Below the pieces are notes generated by a model, which had not been told where the DNA came from, did no database searches, and saw nothing but the letters and a program-made list of their open reading frames with translations. 64,000 nt of DNA from Treponema sp. (GTDB lineage: Bacteria > Spirochaetota > Spirochaetia > Treponematales > Treponemataceae): contig JAEDCN010000008.1 in NCBI GenBank assembly GCA_016294105.1, positions 1 to 64,000 of the forward strand. Reading direction: 5' to 3'. Each line of letters opens with the position of its first letter. Positions within the stretch are counted from its first letter, which is position 1. A program made the position numbers and the translations under genes. Shown piece after piece: positions 6,649 through 14,893 of the stretch.

Positions 6649-9105
6649 TTAAACACCTTGTCTATTCTTGCGGAGAATATCCAGTGTTGTCTGTACTGTG
6701 GTGGGGACGTGGCCTGGCAGAGGACAAATCCGCTCATGGATAGTGTCCAAAATCCAGTCTACCTGTGGGAAGTAGTAGTGCTCGCACTCAGGTGCAGGAG
6801 TAATCCAGTTACGGCTTCCTACAACAGCTACTGGTGCATCCAGATAGTCAAATGCCAGTTGGGTTACGTTAGAAGCGATGTTGTGGAGGAAGGAACCACG
6901 TTCTGCAGCATCACTGGCCAATACCAAGCGACCTGTCTTTTTAACGGATTCCACAATCTTGTCGTAGTTCAGAGGATTGATAAAGCGGATGTCGATGATT
7001 TCTGCATCCAGACCATATTTTTCCTGCAATACCTTTGCGGTATCCATGGCACGATACAGTGTAGCACCGATGGTAGCAATGGTAATGTCCTTACCAGTCT
7101 TTCTGATAGCTGGCTCTCCTTCGGGGATTTCGTAGTAGCCTTCTGGAACTCCACCAGTCTCGAATTCTTCTCCCTTATCATAGAGGAGCTGGCTTTCAAA
7201 GAAGATAACTGGATCAGTTCCTCTCAATGCCAGGTTCAGCATACCCTTTGCATCGTAGGGAGTAGCAGGGAACATAACCTTAAGGCCAGGAATATGGGCT
7301 ACCAATGAAGTCCAGTCCTGACTGTGCTGAGCACCGTATTTGTTACCAACAGATACACGAACGGTCAAGGGCATCTTCAACAAGCCTGCAGACATGGACT
7401 GCCACTTGGAAGCCTGGTTAAAGATTTCATCTCCAGCACGACCCATAAAGTCACAGTACATAAGCTCTACTACAGCACGTCCACCACACATGGCATATCC
7501 AACACCGGAACCAACAATAGCGGCCTCGGAAATAGGGCTATTGAACAGGCGGTGATAGGGAAGGGCTTCGGTCAAGCCACGGTATACGGCAAAGGCTCCA
7601 CCCCAGTCACGGTTTTCCTCTCCCCATGCTGCCATGGTAGGATCGGTGGTAAAGCGGTGGTACATGGCCTCGAACAATCCGTCACGATACTGGAACATCT
7701 TGTTCTTGGATACAGGCTTTCCTTCTGCGTCAAAGGCAAAACGAACCTTGTTCTTCAATGCCTTTACACGTGGGTTTGCATCACCAACTTCGAGAACTTC
7801 TGGCTGGCGGTCTTCCATCTTGTCCATCTTGCTGTTGGAGAACATAACGGACTCGATGAAGGCTGCAGAGGCACGAGGGCTTTCTGCATCATTAGTGGCA
7901 AGCTTTACAACTTCCAACAACTTGGCGGTAATGGCAGCCTTCTGGGCCTTTACCTCATCTTTGGTGATCAGGTTGTTCTTGATCAGGTACTTGGCATACT
8001 TGTCGATGGCGTCTGCTTTCTGCCAGATTTCGATTTCTTCCTTGGAGCGATAACTTGATGCATCGGAGGGAGAGTGACCAGAAACACGATAGGTAATAGT
8101 ATCCATGAGTACAGGTCCCTTTCCTGCCAAAAGCAATTCCTTCTTACGAGCAATAGCATCTGCCACTGCCAATGGATTGTAACCGTCAACTCGTTCTGCA
8201 TGCATGTTGTCGGGATTAACGCCAGCACCAACTCGTGCCAACAGCTGGTATCCCATGGTTTCACCACAGGTCTGTCCACCCATTCCGTAGAAGTTATTGA
8301 AGAAGTTGAACAGGATTGGAGGAGCTCCTCCTACATCCTCTGGCCACAATGTCTTGTACTGGTCCATAGCTGCCATCATCATGGCTTCCCATACAGGACC
8401 ACAACCAAGGGCTGCATCTCCTACGTTGGAAATAACAATACCGGGCTTTCGGTTGATTCTCTTGAACAAGGCTGCACCAGTGGCAATATCTGCAGAACCA
8501 CCTACGATGGCATTATTGGGCATAGAACCGAAGGGGAGGAAGTATGCGTGCATAGAACCACCTAAACCACGGTTGAATCCAGCTTCACGAGCAAAGATTT
8601 CTGCCAAGGTTCCGTAGAGAACAAAGTTTTCTGCCAAGTCCTTTACACCGTTGTAGGAAATCTTTTCTGCCATGCGCAGGGTGTCTCCACCAAGGAATTC
8701 CTTCATGATGGTTTCTAGCTGCTTTTCATCAAGTTTTGCCACTGCTGAATAACACTTTGCAAGGATTTCTCCGTGGCTTCTGTGGGAACCAAAGATGAAG
8801 TCATCGATTTCCAGATTCATACACTGACCAACGGCGGCAGCTTCCTGTCCCATAGAAAGGTGAGCAGGTCCTTTGTGGTTATATTCGATACCGTTCCAGG
8901 CACCCTGGGTTTTGAAAGTATTTAGCATGCTTTCAAATTCACGGATGGTCATCATGTCGTAGAGGGCTCTCTTTAGCCGTTCCTCACCATAAGTTGCAAG
9001 CTCCTTTTCAAAGTCGCTTTTATACTGGTTTACAGGAATATCCTTGATTTTCAAAACCTTGGACTTTCTCACCTCTTTGGGATCAACAAACATTGACTTA
9101 GGCAT
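6649..9105 (-). CDS. Fused E1 alpha-beta thiamine-diphosphate dehydrogenase
   Basis: An 818-residue fusion. Residues up to about 400 form the E1 alpha part, with FIFGSHRSHGEI and a TPP motif starting GDAALGCG and ending NFFNN. Residues from about 450 form the E1 beta (transketolase-pyrimidine) part, with PISEAAIVGSGVGYAMCGGR and a C-terminal transketolase domain. Together they make the TPP enzyme that decarboxylates a 2-oxo acid, or cleaves an acetoin-type hydroxyketone, and passes the acyl group to E2. Alpha and beta are usually separate genes. A promoter-like site lies in the 134-base gap upstream (9195-9224). The operon context argues for a sugar-derived substrate, although pyruvate remains possible. 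Confidence 0.85.
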   Translation of the reverse strand: MPKSMFVDPKEVRKSKVLKIKDIPVNQYKSDFEKELATYGEERLKRALYDMMTIREFESMLNTFKTQGAWNGIEYNHKGPAHLSMGQEAAAVGQCMNLEIDDFIFGSHRSHGEILAKCYSAVAKLDEKQLETIMKEFLGGDTLRMAEKISYNGVKDLAENFVLYGTLAEIFAREAGFNRGLGGSMHAYFLPFGSMPNNAIVGGSADIATGAALFKRINRKPGIVISNVGDAALGCGPVWEAMMMAAMDQYKTLWPEDVGGAPPILFNFFNNFYGMGGQTCGETMGYQLLARVGAGVNPDNMHAERVDGYNPLAVADAIARKKELLLAGKGPVLMDTITYRVSGHSPSDASSYRSKEEIEIWQKADAIDKYAKYLIKNNLITKDEVKAQKAAITAKLLEVVKLATNDAESPRASAAFIESVMFSNSKMDKMEDRQPEVLEVGDANPRVKALKNKVRFAFDAEGKPVSKNKMFQYRDGLFEAMYHRFTTDPTMAAWGEENRDWGGAFAVYRGLTEALPYHRLFNSPISEAAIVGSGVGYAMCGGRAVVELMYCDFMGRAGDEIFNQASKWQSMSAGLLKMPLTVRVSVGNKYGAQHSQDWTSLVAHIPGLKVMFPATPYDAKGMLNLALRGTDPVIFFESQLLYDKGEEFETGGVPEGYYEIPEGEPAIRKTGKDITIATIGATLYRAMDTAKVLQEKYGLDAEIIDIRFINPLNYDKIVESVKKTGRLVLASDAAERGSFLHNIASNVTQLAFDYLDAPVAVVGSRNWITPAPECEHYYFPQVDWILDTIHERICPLPGHVPTTVQTTLDILRKNRQGV

Positions 9106-9194
9106 ATTTCCTCCAAATTTCTGAGCTTGATATGGAATCTGTCTTTCAAGCCCTTGTAATATATGACTGAAATTTTCTTGTATTTTCAGCCTGA

Positions 9195-9224
9195 TTTATA
9201 TAAGCGGCAATCAAAATCTTTCAA
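9195..9224 (-). promoter_or_regulatory. Possible internal promoter upstream of E1
   Basis: On the minus strand TTGAAA (complement of 9219-9224), an 18-base spacer and TATAAA (complement of 9195-9200) lie just after the E3 stop codon. This would give an E1 leader of about 83 bases. The E3-E1 gap is 134 bases, long for this operon. Confidence 0.35.
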
Positions 9225-9239
9225 CTGCCACTTACCTCG

Positions 9240-10604
9240 TTACAAACTCCAGATTGCTTCCCGAATTGCCTCACAAACTGTGGGGTGAGGGAAAATCATC
9301 TGCTTAACATCGCATACGCGCATTTGGTTTTCGATGAGGGCTGCTGCTCCCCAAATCATTTCTGAAGCATAGGCTCCGAGAATGTGGACTCCCAGAATTA
9401 CCTCTGTCTTGGCATCTACCACCACTTTTACAGTACCAGGGGCCTTAGTTCCATTTTCTGCAATGAAGCGACCTGAAACTAGCATTGGAACAGAGGCTGT
9501 TTTTACTTCGATTCCCTTGGCTTGAGCTTCCTGCTGGGTCATTCCTACACCAGCTGCTTCTGGAATACTGTAGACTACCCAAGGAATGGCGTTGTAGCGC
9601 ATGAAATCACGATTTTCTGTGCCATCCAAATAGCTACAAATATCGTTTACTGCAACCTCTGCCATACGATAGGCTGAATGAGCCAGCATACTGCGACCAT
9701 TCACGTCACCTGCTGCCCAAATTCCGCTGATATTGGTACGCATTCTGTCATCAACATTGACACCCTTAGGAGTAATATCTACACCGATTTCCTTTCCACC
9801 CCAAGAAACAGTATCTGGGCGACGACCAACTGCCATCAGTACTAGGTCTGCGGAAACAGACTCCTGCTTTCCGTCCTTTGTGGTAAAGTGAACGGTTCCA
9901 CCTTCCAGACGCTCCACCTTGCAACCCAAGTAGAAGGTTGTGTTATGGAGGGCTTTTCTCAGTACAGGAGCATGCTCCTTGTCCATGGGAGGAATGATTT
10001 CATCCATCATTTCTACAACAGAAACCTGGCTTCCCAAGGCTCCAAAAAGACTGGCAAATTCCACACCGATTACACCGCCACCAATAACGCACAAGCGCTC
10101 TGGTCGGCTTGCAACGGAAAGCAATCCTGTTGAATCCACCACGGCAGGATTATCCTTTGAACCGGGGATGGGAGGCATGGCAGGAACAGAACCTGCTGCC
10201 ACAAGGATTGCTTTTGTTTGGTATACCTCACCTGTTTCTGCCACCTTTACGGAACCAGGAGCGGTTACAATACCAGTGCCAGTAACAATTTCTGCACCGC
10301 ATTTTTTTACAGAAGCAGCAACTCCATTGCGAAGGGTTTTTACTACCTGTTCTTTCCAGCTCATCATTTCGGTCATATTGAAAGAAACGTTGTCTGCATG
10401 AACACCGAACTGGTCTGCTTCCTTTGCATGGAGATATTGTTTGGCGGAATTCAATAGTGTTTTTGTGGGAATACAACCTACGTTTAAGCAGGTTCCACCC
10501 ATGTACTGTTTTTCAATCACCAGTACTTTCTTTCCACGGTGGGCAAGTCGTTCTGCTGCCAAATAGCCACCAGGGCCACCACCGATTACAATAACATCAT
10601 ACAT
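9240..10604 (-). CDS. lpdA: Dihydrolipoyl dehydrogenase (E3)
   Basis: About 454 residues. It begins with the FAD motif GGGPGGYLAAERLAHRGK, followed by the redox-active disulfide GGTCLNVGCIPTK, an NAD-binding GGGVIGVEFASLFGALG, a C-terminal FAD segment WAAGDVNG, and HPTVCEAI with the catalytic base histidine of the other subunit. It reoxidises dihydrolipoyl E2 with NAD+. The start is ATG 10602-10604, six bases from AAGGAGG; an adjacent ATG at 10607 is possible. Its ribosome site overlaps the E2 stop, implying translational coupling. The dedicated copy fits a complex specific to this operon. Confidence 0.93.
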   Translation of the reverse strand: MYDVIVIGGGPGGYLAAERLAHRGKKVLVIEKQYMGGTCLNVGCIPTKTLLNSAKQYLHAKEADQFGVHADNVSFNMTEMMSWKEQVVKTLRNGVAASVKKCGAEIVTGTGIVTAPGSVKVAETGEVYQTKAILVAAGSVPAMPPIPGSKDNPAVVDSTGLLSVASRPERLCVIGGGVIGVEFASLFGALGSQVSVVEMMDEIIPPMDKEHAPVLRKALHNTTFYLGCKVERLEGGTVHFTTKDGKQESVSADLVLMAVGRRPDTVSWGGKEIGVDITPKGVNVDDRMRTNISGIWAAGDVNGRSMLAHSAYRMAEVAVNDICSYLDGTENRDFMRYNAIPWVVYSIPEAAGVGMTQQEAQAKGIEVKTASVPMLVSGRFIAENGTKAPGTVKVVVDAKTEVILGVHILGAYASEMIWGAAALIENQMRVCDVKQMIFPHPTVCEAIREAIWSL

Positions 10605-10615
10605 CATGGGCCTCC

Positions 10616-12046
10616 TTACCGTGCAATCCAAATGTCAATGTTTGCCACTGCATCGCAGAGAGCCTTCAAGAAGCGGGCAGCGGGAGCACCGTCTACGGCT
10701 GCATGGTCAATAGTAAGGCTAAAGCCCAGATGAGGCTGAATGTCGTAGGCATCATCTTCTACAATTACTGGCTTGGGCTGAATGCCACAAACTCCCAGAA
10801 TTGCCAACTCTGGTGCATTGATTACTGGAGTAAAGCTTTCAATTCCAGTGCTGCCCAGGTTGGAGATGGTGAATGTGGAGCCAGTAAGCTGGTCAGGAGC
10901 GATTGTGCCATTGATACAGGCTTCTGCCAATGACCGGGCTTCTGCTGCAATTTGAGCCAAGCTCTTGTAGTTAGCATTGCGGATAACGGGAACCATCAGT
11001 CCACGAGGTGTATCCACTGCCACACCTAAATGCACGTTGCTGTAGTTTCTGATAACTCCATCCAGCTTTACTCCGTTCATGTACTGGAATGAAGGCAGTA
11101 CACGGGAAACAGCAAAGAGAACCAAGTCATTGATAGTGATTTTTCCAAATCCAGCTGCAGCTCCAGCTTCCTTCAAGCGACCACGGAGGGATTGCAGGTG
11201 GGTAGCGTTTGCACTGGCATTTAATGTGAACTGGGCGGTGGTGGCCAAGGAGCCCATCATGCGGTCTGCAATAACCTTTCTGATGCCCTTGATTGGTGTA
11301 TCAGTATATTCATCAGCCACAGTGACGTTGGCACCGGCTGCTGCAGCCATAGCGGGAGCGCTGGCCTGGGGTGCAGCCAAGTCTTCCAATGTTACCCTGC
11401 CGCCAATACCAGTGCCTTGAGCAGGCATAGTTCCACCGGCTCTCAGAGCATCCTTTGCAGCTGCAGTTAATGGTGGGCGATCTTCCAATGCAGCCCGTAC
11501 ATCTGCTTCAATGATTCTTCCTGCGGGGCCACTTCCTGCAATTCCAGCCAAGGAAAGGGCTTCTGCCTGGGCAAGGTTTCGTGCCCGTGGAGAAACTGGC
11601 TGCCAACCGCCTTCATTTCCAGTATGGATTGGAGTGGGGAAGGTGGCTGCAGCAACAGGTGTTGCCACTGGCTTTGCTTCTGCGGTAACAGGAGCGGATG
11701 CTCCTGCTGGTTCTGGAGCTTTAACGGCTACAGGTGCAGGGGCTGCCACAGGTTCTGGAGCGGCTGCTGCTGGAGCTACCTCTTTTACTGCTGCTTCCCA
11801 GTCTTCTCCTGGCTTTCCAATAACCATAATTGGCTGGAAAACAGGAACATCGTCTCCTTCCTGGCAAAGAATCTTGAGAACAGTTCCACCAGCATCAGCA
11901 GGAACTTCTACTGTTGCCTTGTCTGTTTCAACCTCACATACCGGAGTGTCTACAGAAAGGCTATCACCTTCCTTTACCTTCCACTCAACGATGATGCATG
12001 ATTCAACTGTGTTGCCCTGTTTGGGCATAATCAGCACATGTGCCAT
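10616..12046 (-). CDS. Dihydrolipoyl acyltransferase (E2)
   Basis: A 476-residue E2. Residues 1-80 form a lipoyl domain with the modified lysine in VETDKAT. An Ala/Pro-rich linker follows. VSPRARNLAQAEAL to DVRAAL is a peripheral subunit-binding domain, and a second related segment (TAAAKDALRAGG to GGRVTLEDL) follows it. The C-terminal catalytic domain has IDHAAVDGAPAARF, the HxxxDG active site. It carries the acyl group from E1 to CoA and builds the complex core. ATG 12046 is preceded by AGAGGAG. It is the first structural gene after the DeoR regulator. The acyl group is unspecified by sequence. Confidence 0.88.
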   Translation of the reverse strand: MAHVLIMPKQGNTVESCIIVEWKVKEGDSLSVDTPVCEVETDKATVEVPADAGGTVLKILCQEGDDVPVFQPIMVIGKPGEDWEAAVKEVAPAAAAPEPVAAPAPVAVKAPEPAGASAPVTAEAKPVATPVAAATFPTPIHTGNEGGWQPVSPRARNLAQAEALSLAGIAGSGPAGRIIEADVRAALEDRPPLTAAAKDALRAGGTMPAQGTGIGGRVTLEDLAAPQASAPAMAAAAGANVTVADEYTDTPIKGIRKVIADRMMGSLATTAQFTLNASANATHLQSLRGRLKEAGAAAGFGKITINDLVLFAVSRVLPSFQYMNGVKLDGVIRNYSNVHLGVAVDTPRGLMVPVIRNANYKSLAQIAAEARSLAEACINGTIAPDQLTGSTFTISNLGSTGIESFTPVINAPELAILGVCGIQPKPVIVEDDAYDIQPHLGFSLTIDHAAVDGAPAARFLKALCDAVANIDIWIAR

Positions 12047-12058
12047 ACAAACTCCTCT

Positions 12059-12087
12059 GGAAATGAAACTGGGAACCAGTCATTTCC
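12059..12087 (-). promoter_or_regulatory. Hairpin in the E2 leader
   Basis: GGAAATGA (12059-12066) pairs with TCATTTCC (12080-12087), and CTGG with CCAG nearer the loop, with a two-base bulge. It lies directly upstream of the E2 ribosome-binding site in the 69-base deoR-E2 gap. It could be a processing site separating repressor from enzyme messages. Confidence 0.45.
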
Positions 12088-12115
12088 AATTATTTCTATA
12101 ATACGATACCAACTT

Positions 12116-12871
12116 CTACACGAGAAGTAGCTTTATATTCGTTTCTTCTAGCTCTTGCTTTGCCGTCTTTGGAAAATTCTTGTCAGAAATGATGATGTCA
12201 GCACTTTGCAGAGGTAAAATACTCACGGTTCCCATCTTTTCCCATTTTGTAGAATCAGCCACCAAAACTGTTTGCTCCGCTTTTTTTTGCATTACCTTGA
12301 TAATGTCCCCGGCTTCCATCAAGTGGGTGGTAATGCCTCGTTGCAGGCTAAATCCATCTGTTCCCACAAAAGCCAACCGAACATTGAAATATTTTAAGGC
12401 TTCCTCTGCCACAGAACCTACAAAAGATTCTGTACTGTTGCGGAATTCCCCACCAGTTACGGTGAGCTTGATGGAAGGATTACTTTTTGCAGCGGTAAAG
12501 GCAAGAATTGAATTGGTAATAATATGAATATCTCTTTTTCCAAATAAATATCGGGGAATCAAGGCCGTGGTGGTTCCTGCCTCTATCATAATTGTATCCC
12601 CATCCTGAACTAAATCTGCGGCTGCCTTTGCAATTCGCTGCTTTGTCTCCACCAAAAGGTTTTGTCTTTCAATAATATTAGGATGAATGGAAGGAACTGC
12701 ACCACCGTGAATCCTGTTGAGCAAGCCCCGTTCTTCAAGATTCCGTAGATCAGAACGAATGGTAACCTCGGAAACTGCCAGTTGCTTGCTCAGTTCCACC
12801 ACCGTAACGGTGCCTTGTTCAATGAGAAGATTGAGTATCTGTTTTTCTCTGTCAGAAAGGTCTGTTGTCAT
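12116..12871 (-). CDS. DeoR/GlpR-family transcriptional repressor
   Basis: A 251-residue DeoR-type regulator. The N-terminal winged helix-turn-helix covers about residues 5-60 (LAVSEVTIRSDLRNLEERGLLNRIHGGA). The C-terminal sugar-phosphate sensor domain is isomerase-like, with GDTIMIEAGTTT and a later LVADSTKWEK. Family members bind a phosphorylated sugar and release DNA. It is the first gene of the leftward operon and has its own promoter (12910-12938). A TTTCGTAT/ATACGAAA pair flanking the divergent promoters is a candidate operator. The likely effector is a phosphorylated pathway intermediate; its identity is inference. Confidence 0.88.
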   Translation of the reverse strand: MTTDLSDREKQILNLLIEQGTVTVVELSKQLAVSEVTIRSDLRNLEERGLLNRIHGGAVPSIHPNIIERQNLLVETKQRIAKAAADLVQDGDTIMIEAGTTTALIPRYLFGKRDIHIITNSILAFTAAKSNPSIKLTVTGGEFRNSTESFVGSVAEEALKYFNVRLAFVGTDGFSLQRGITTHLMEAGDIIKVMQKKAEQTVLVADSTKWEKMGTVSILPLQSADIIISDKNFPKTAKQELEETNIKLLLV

Positions 12872-12892
12872 TTATGTTTTCCTTTCGTATTA

Positions 12893-12900
12893 TCTTCATT
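12893..12900 (-). promoter_or_regulatory. Candidate DeoR half-site, deoR side
   Basis: TTTCGTAT on the plus strand (ATACGAAA on the minus strand) starts about four bases after the predicted deoR transcription start. The same 8-mer occurs at the mirror position of the divergent operon (13024-13031). Its assignment to DeoR is inference from symmetry. Confidence 0.35.
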
Positions 12901-12909
12901 GTATTTACG

Positions 12910-12938
12910 ATTATATACCTAATGGAATAGAAACGCAA
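12910..12938 (-). promoter_or_regulatory. deoR operon promoter
   Basis: On the minus strand TTGCGT (complement of 12933-12938), a 17-base spacer and a perfect TATAAT (complement of 12910-12915) give a predicted start near 12903, about 32 bases before the deoR ATG. Confidence 0.65.
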
Positions 12939-12987
12939 GAAAAAAAAATGGAATTCAAAAAAAAAGTAAAAAATAATTATTTTTTTC

Positions 12988-13016
12988 TTGACAGATGAAA
13001 AATTCAGTGAGATACT
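12988..13016 (+). promoter_or_regulatory. Fucose operon promoter
   Basis: TTGACA (12988-12993), a 17-base spacer and GATACT (13011-13016) predict transcription from about 13023. Two operator-like motifs lie immediately downstream. The stretch between the two divergent promoters is A-rich. Confidence 0.7.
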
Positions 13017-13023
13017 AAACTAG

Positions 13024-13031
13024 ATACGAAA
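13024..13031 (+). promoter_or_regulatory. Candidate DeoR half-site, fucose-operon side
   Basis: ATACGAAA starts one or two bases after the predicted transcription start and abuts the LacI-type operator. It is the inverted partner of the 8-mer at 12893-12900, so both divergent transcripts carry it at nearly the same position. Confidence 0.35.
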
Positions 13032-13045
13032 TGTAATCGTTTACA
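13032..13045 (+). promoter_or_regulatory. LacI-family operator
   Basis: TGTAATCGTTTACA is a near-perfect palindrome around a central CG, matching the general LacI-family form TGTAAnCGnTTACA. It sits about 10-22 bases downstream of the predicted start, where a bound repressor would block initiation. The LacI gene at 17441 in the same operon is the obvious ligand-responsive partner (autoregulation). Confidence 0.65.
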
Positions 13046-13068
13046 TAACGATTCGGAAAGGAGTGAAC

Positions 13069-13518
13069 ATGCTGATTGGTGTATCCCCAGTAATTAGTCC
13101 AGAGCTTATTAGTGTCCTGCACAGGATGGGACATGGTGATGAAATCGTTTTGGCAGATGCCTTCTTTCCTGGTGATACCTGTAATAGCCGGGTGATTCGT
13201 GCAGATGGAATCCGCATTCCCCAGTTGTTGGATGGTATTCTTAGGCTTATCAATCTTGACCCCTATGTTCCTGCACCTGTAGCTATGATGGCTCCTGTTT
13301 CTGGTGATGAGCTTGATATGTCTGTAGAAGAATCCTACCGCAAGGTAATTGATGGCTTGTGGCCTGGAACACCTGCTACAGAACGAATCGAACGGTTCGC
13401 ATTTTATGAAAGGGCAAAGCAGGCCTTTGCCGTTGTGGTTACTGGTGAAACAGTTAAATATGGAAATATCATCCTTAAAAAGGGTGTTGTTCCCGTTTCA
13501 TCAGAGTTTACGTTGTAA
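13069..13518 (+). CDS. fucU: L-fucose mutarotase (RbsD/FucU family)
   Basis: A 149-residue RbsD/FucU-type protein. It has the N-terminal VSPVISPELISVLHRMGHGD, where the histidine of the MGHGD segment is the catalytic-type residue, ADAFFPGDT, and a C-terminal tail including VKYGNIILKKGVVP. The family interconverts sugar anomers, supplying the anomer used by the isomerase. FucU proteins are about 140-150 residues and RbsD slightly shorter; with fucI in the same operon, L-fucose is preferred over ribose. ATG 13069 follows AAAGGAG at good spacing; an in-frame GTG at 13063 lies too close to it. It is the first gene of the rightward operon. Confidence 0.8.
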   Translation: MLIGVSPVISPELISVLHRMGHGDEIVLADAFFPGDTCNSRVIRADGIRIPQLLDGILRLINLDPYVPAPVAMMAPVSGDELDMSVEESYRKVIDGLWPGTPATERIERFAFYERAKQAFAVVVTGETVKYGNIILKKGVVPVSSEFTL

Positions 13519-13615
13519 CTGTATATGGAAAGTAGTCTCCACTGAGGCTGTCTCCATTTCAGAAAATAAAAAAGAATCAGCTAGAGTGTGTTGATTCTAC
13601 AATAAGGAGTTAAGT

Positions 13616-14710
13616 ATGAAGAAGTTAGTGCTCGTACTGATGGTTTTGCTCTTGGCTGTTGGCGTAGTGTTCGCTGGTGGTAAGAGTGATAGTTCAAAGG
13701 GAAGCGGAAAGATCGTTATGGGAGCTTTGATCCGTAACCTGAACGAAACATTCGTTCGTGACTATGCAGACAACCTGCAGAAATTGGCAACTGCCAACAA
13801 TGTAGAGTTGAAGGTTATGGATGGTAATGGTGACGTAGCCACTCAGTTGGACCAGTTGAACACTTTGTTGACCCAGGGTGTTAAGTATTTCGTAATTATC
13901 CCTCAGGATACAGCTGCTACAGAGCAGATGTGCCAGTTGATTGAAGCAAAGGGCGGTGCCGCTGCATTCTCCAACATCCAGCCATCTGTTGAGGCTTTGA
14001 AGGTAGGAAAGAACTTCTTCTTGGCTTCTTCTCCTGAAAGCGTTGCTGGTGACATCCAGGCTGAAATTGCTGATGACTACTTCAAGGCTCACCCAGAGAA
14101 GTTGGGTCCCAACAAGACTATCAATTTGTTGATGCTCCACGGACAGCTGGGACATCCTGCTCAGGTAAACCGCGCAAAGGGTGCCTTGGAAGGATTGAAG
14201 AACCGTGGTTACACTGTAAATATCGTTGCTGAAGACACCGCTAACTGGGGTGCTGCTGAAGCTCAGGCTAAGATGGACGCATGGATTGCTGCATACCGCG
14301 GAAAGTTCAACTTGGTATTGGCTCAGAACGACGACATGGGACTTGGTGCTGTTGAGTCTATGCTCACCAACAACTACGTAGACGATCCTGCTGATCCTTC
14401 TAAGGACGTAGACGGAGACGGAACTGTTCTTTTGGTTCCTGTTATCGGTGTTGATGCTACTGAAACTGGTAAGCGCTCCATGGCTGAAAACAAGATGTTG
14501 GCAACCGTTCTCCAGGACTCTGTTGGACAGTCAACAACTGCTTTCGAGCTGGTATTGACCGTTGCTCAGAAGGGAACTGCTATCGGTGCAACAGCTAACG
14601 GCCTGAAGGCTGCAACTGCTGTAACTGGTGAGGATCCTGTAACTGATCCTGCTATTTTAGCACAGTGCTTCCTTGTACCTTTCAAGAAGGTAACAAAGGC
14701 TGACCTGTAG
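13616..14710 (+). CDS. Sugar ABC transporter substrate-binding protein
   Basis: A 364-residue periplasmic binding protein of the ribose/galactose type. A signal peptide (residues 1-20, cut after VVFA) lacks a lipobox cysteine, so the protein is predicted to be soluble in the periplasm. The mature part has the two-lobed fold with MGALIRNLNETFVRDYA and QNDDMGLGAVESM. A possible calcium loop, DPADPSKDVDGDG, lies in the C-terminal half. The ATG follows AAGGAG. A strong terminator directly after it (14720-14752) would make it more abundant than the membrane components. L-fucose is the likely ligand because of fucU and fucI; this cannot be read from the sequence. Confidence 0.85.
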   Translation: MKKLVLVLMVLLLAVGVVFAGGKSDSSKGSGKIVMGALIRNLNETFVRDYADNLQKLATANNVELKVMDGNGDVATQLDQLNTLLTQGVKYFVIIPQDTAATEQMCQLIEAKGGAAAFSNIQPSVEALKVGKNFFLASSPESVAGDIQAEIADDYFKAHPEKLGPNKTINLLMLHGQLGHPAQVNRAKGALEGLKNRGYTVNIVAEDTANWGAAEAQAKMDAWIAAYRGKFNLVLAQNDDMGLGAVESMLTNNYVDDPADPSKDVDGDGTVLLVPVIGVDATETGKRSMAENKMLATVLQDSVGQSTTAFELVLTVAQKGTAIGATANGLKAATAVTGEDPVTDPAILAQCFLVPFKKVTKADL

Positions 14711-14719
14711 TCAGTAAAA

Positions 14720-14752
14720 GGGGGTGGGGTAATAACCACCCCCATTTTTTTA
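14720..14752 (+). terminator. Intra-operon terminator after the binding-protein gene
   Basis: GGGGGTGG (14720-14727) and CCACCCCC (14736-14743) form a perfect 8-bp G/C stem followed by ATTTTTTT. Partial read-through would give the excess of binding protein typical of ABC sugar operons. The remaining leader before the ATPase (to 14893) contains a further 8-bp inverted repeat, GATTGAAT (14825-14832) / ATTCAATC (14851-14858). Confidence 0.8.
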
Positions 14753-14893
14753 AAATCACATACATTTATAGTAGAAAATGGATCTCTCGTCTGGCTTTCC
14801 GTCAGGTCTTGCTGGGCAGAACCGGATTGAATCTAGCTTGTAGAAGTAGCATTCAATCAGGAGGATAAACTCCAGAAACAGGAAGTGATTGAT

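Noticed and set aside
11511..12101. A long Ala/Thr/Ser-rich plus-strand frame opposite E2
   Set aside because: It mirrors the Ala/Pro-rich E2 linker; composition alone keeps the frame open.
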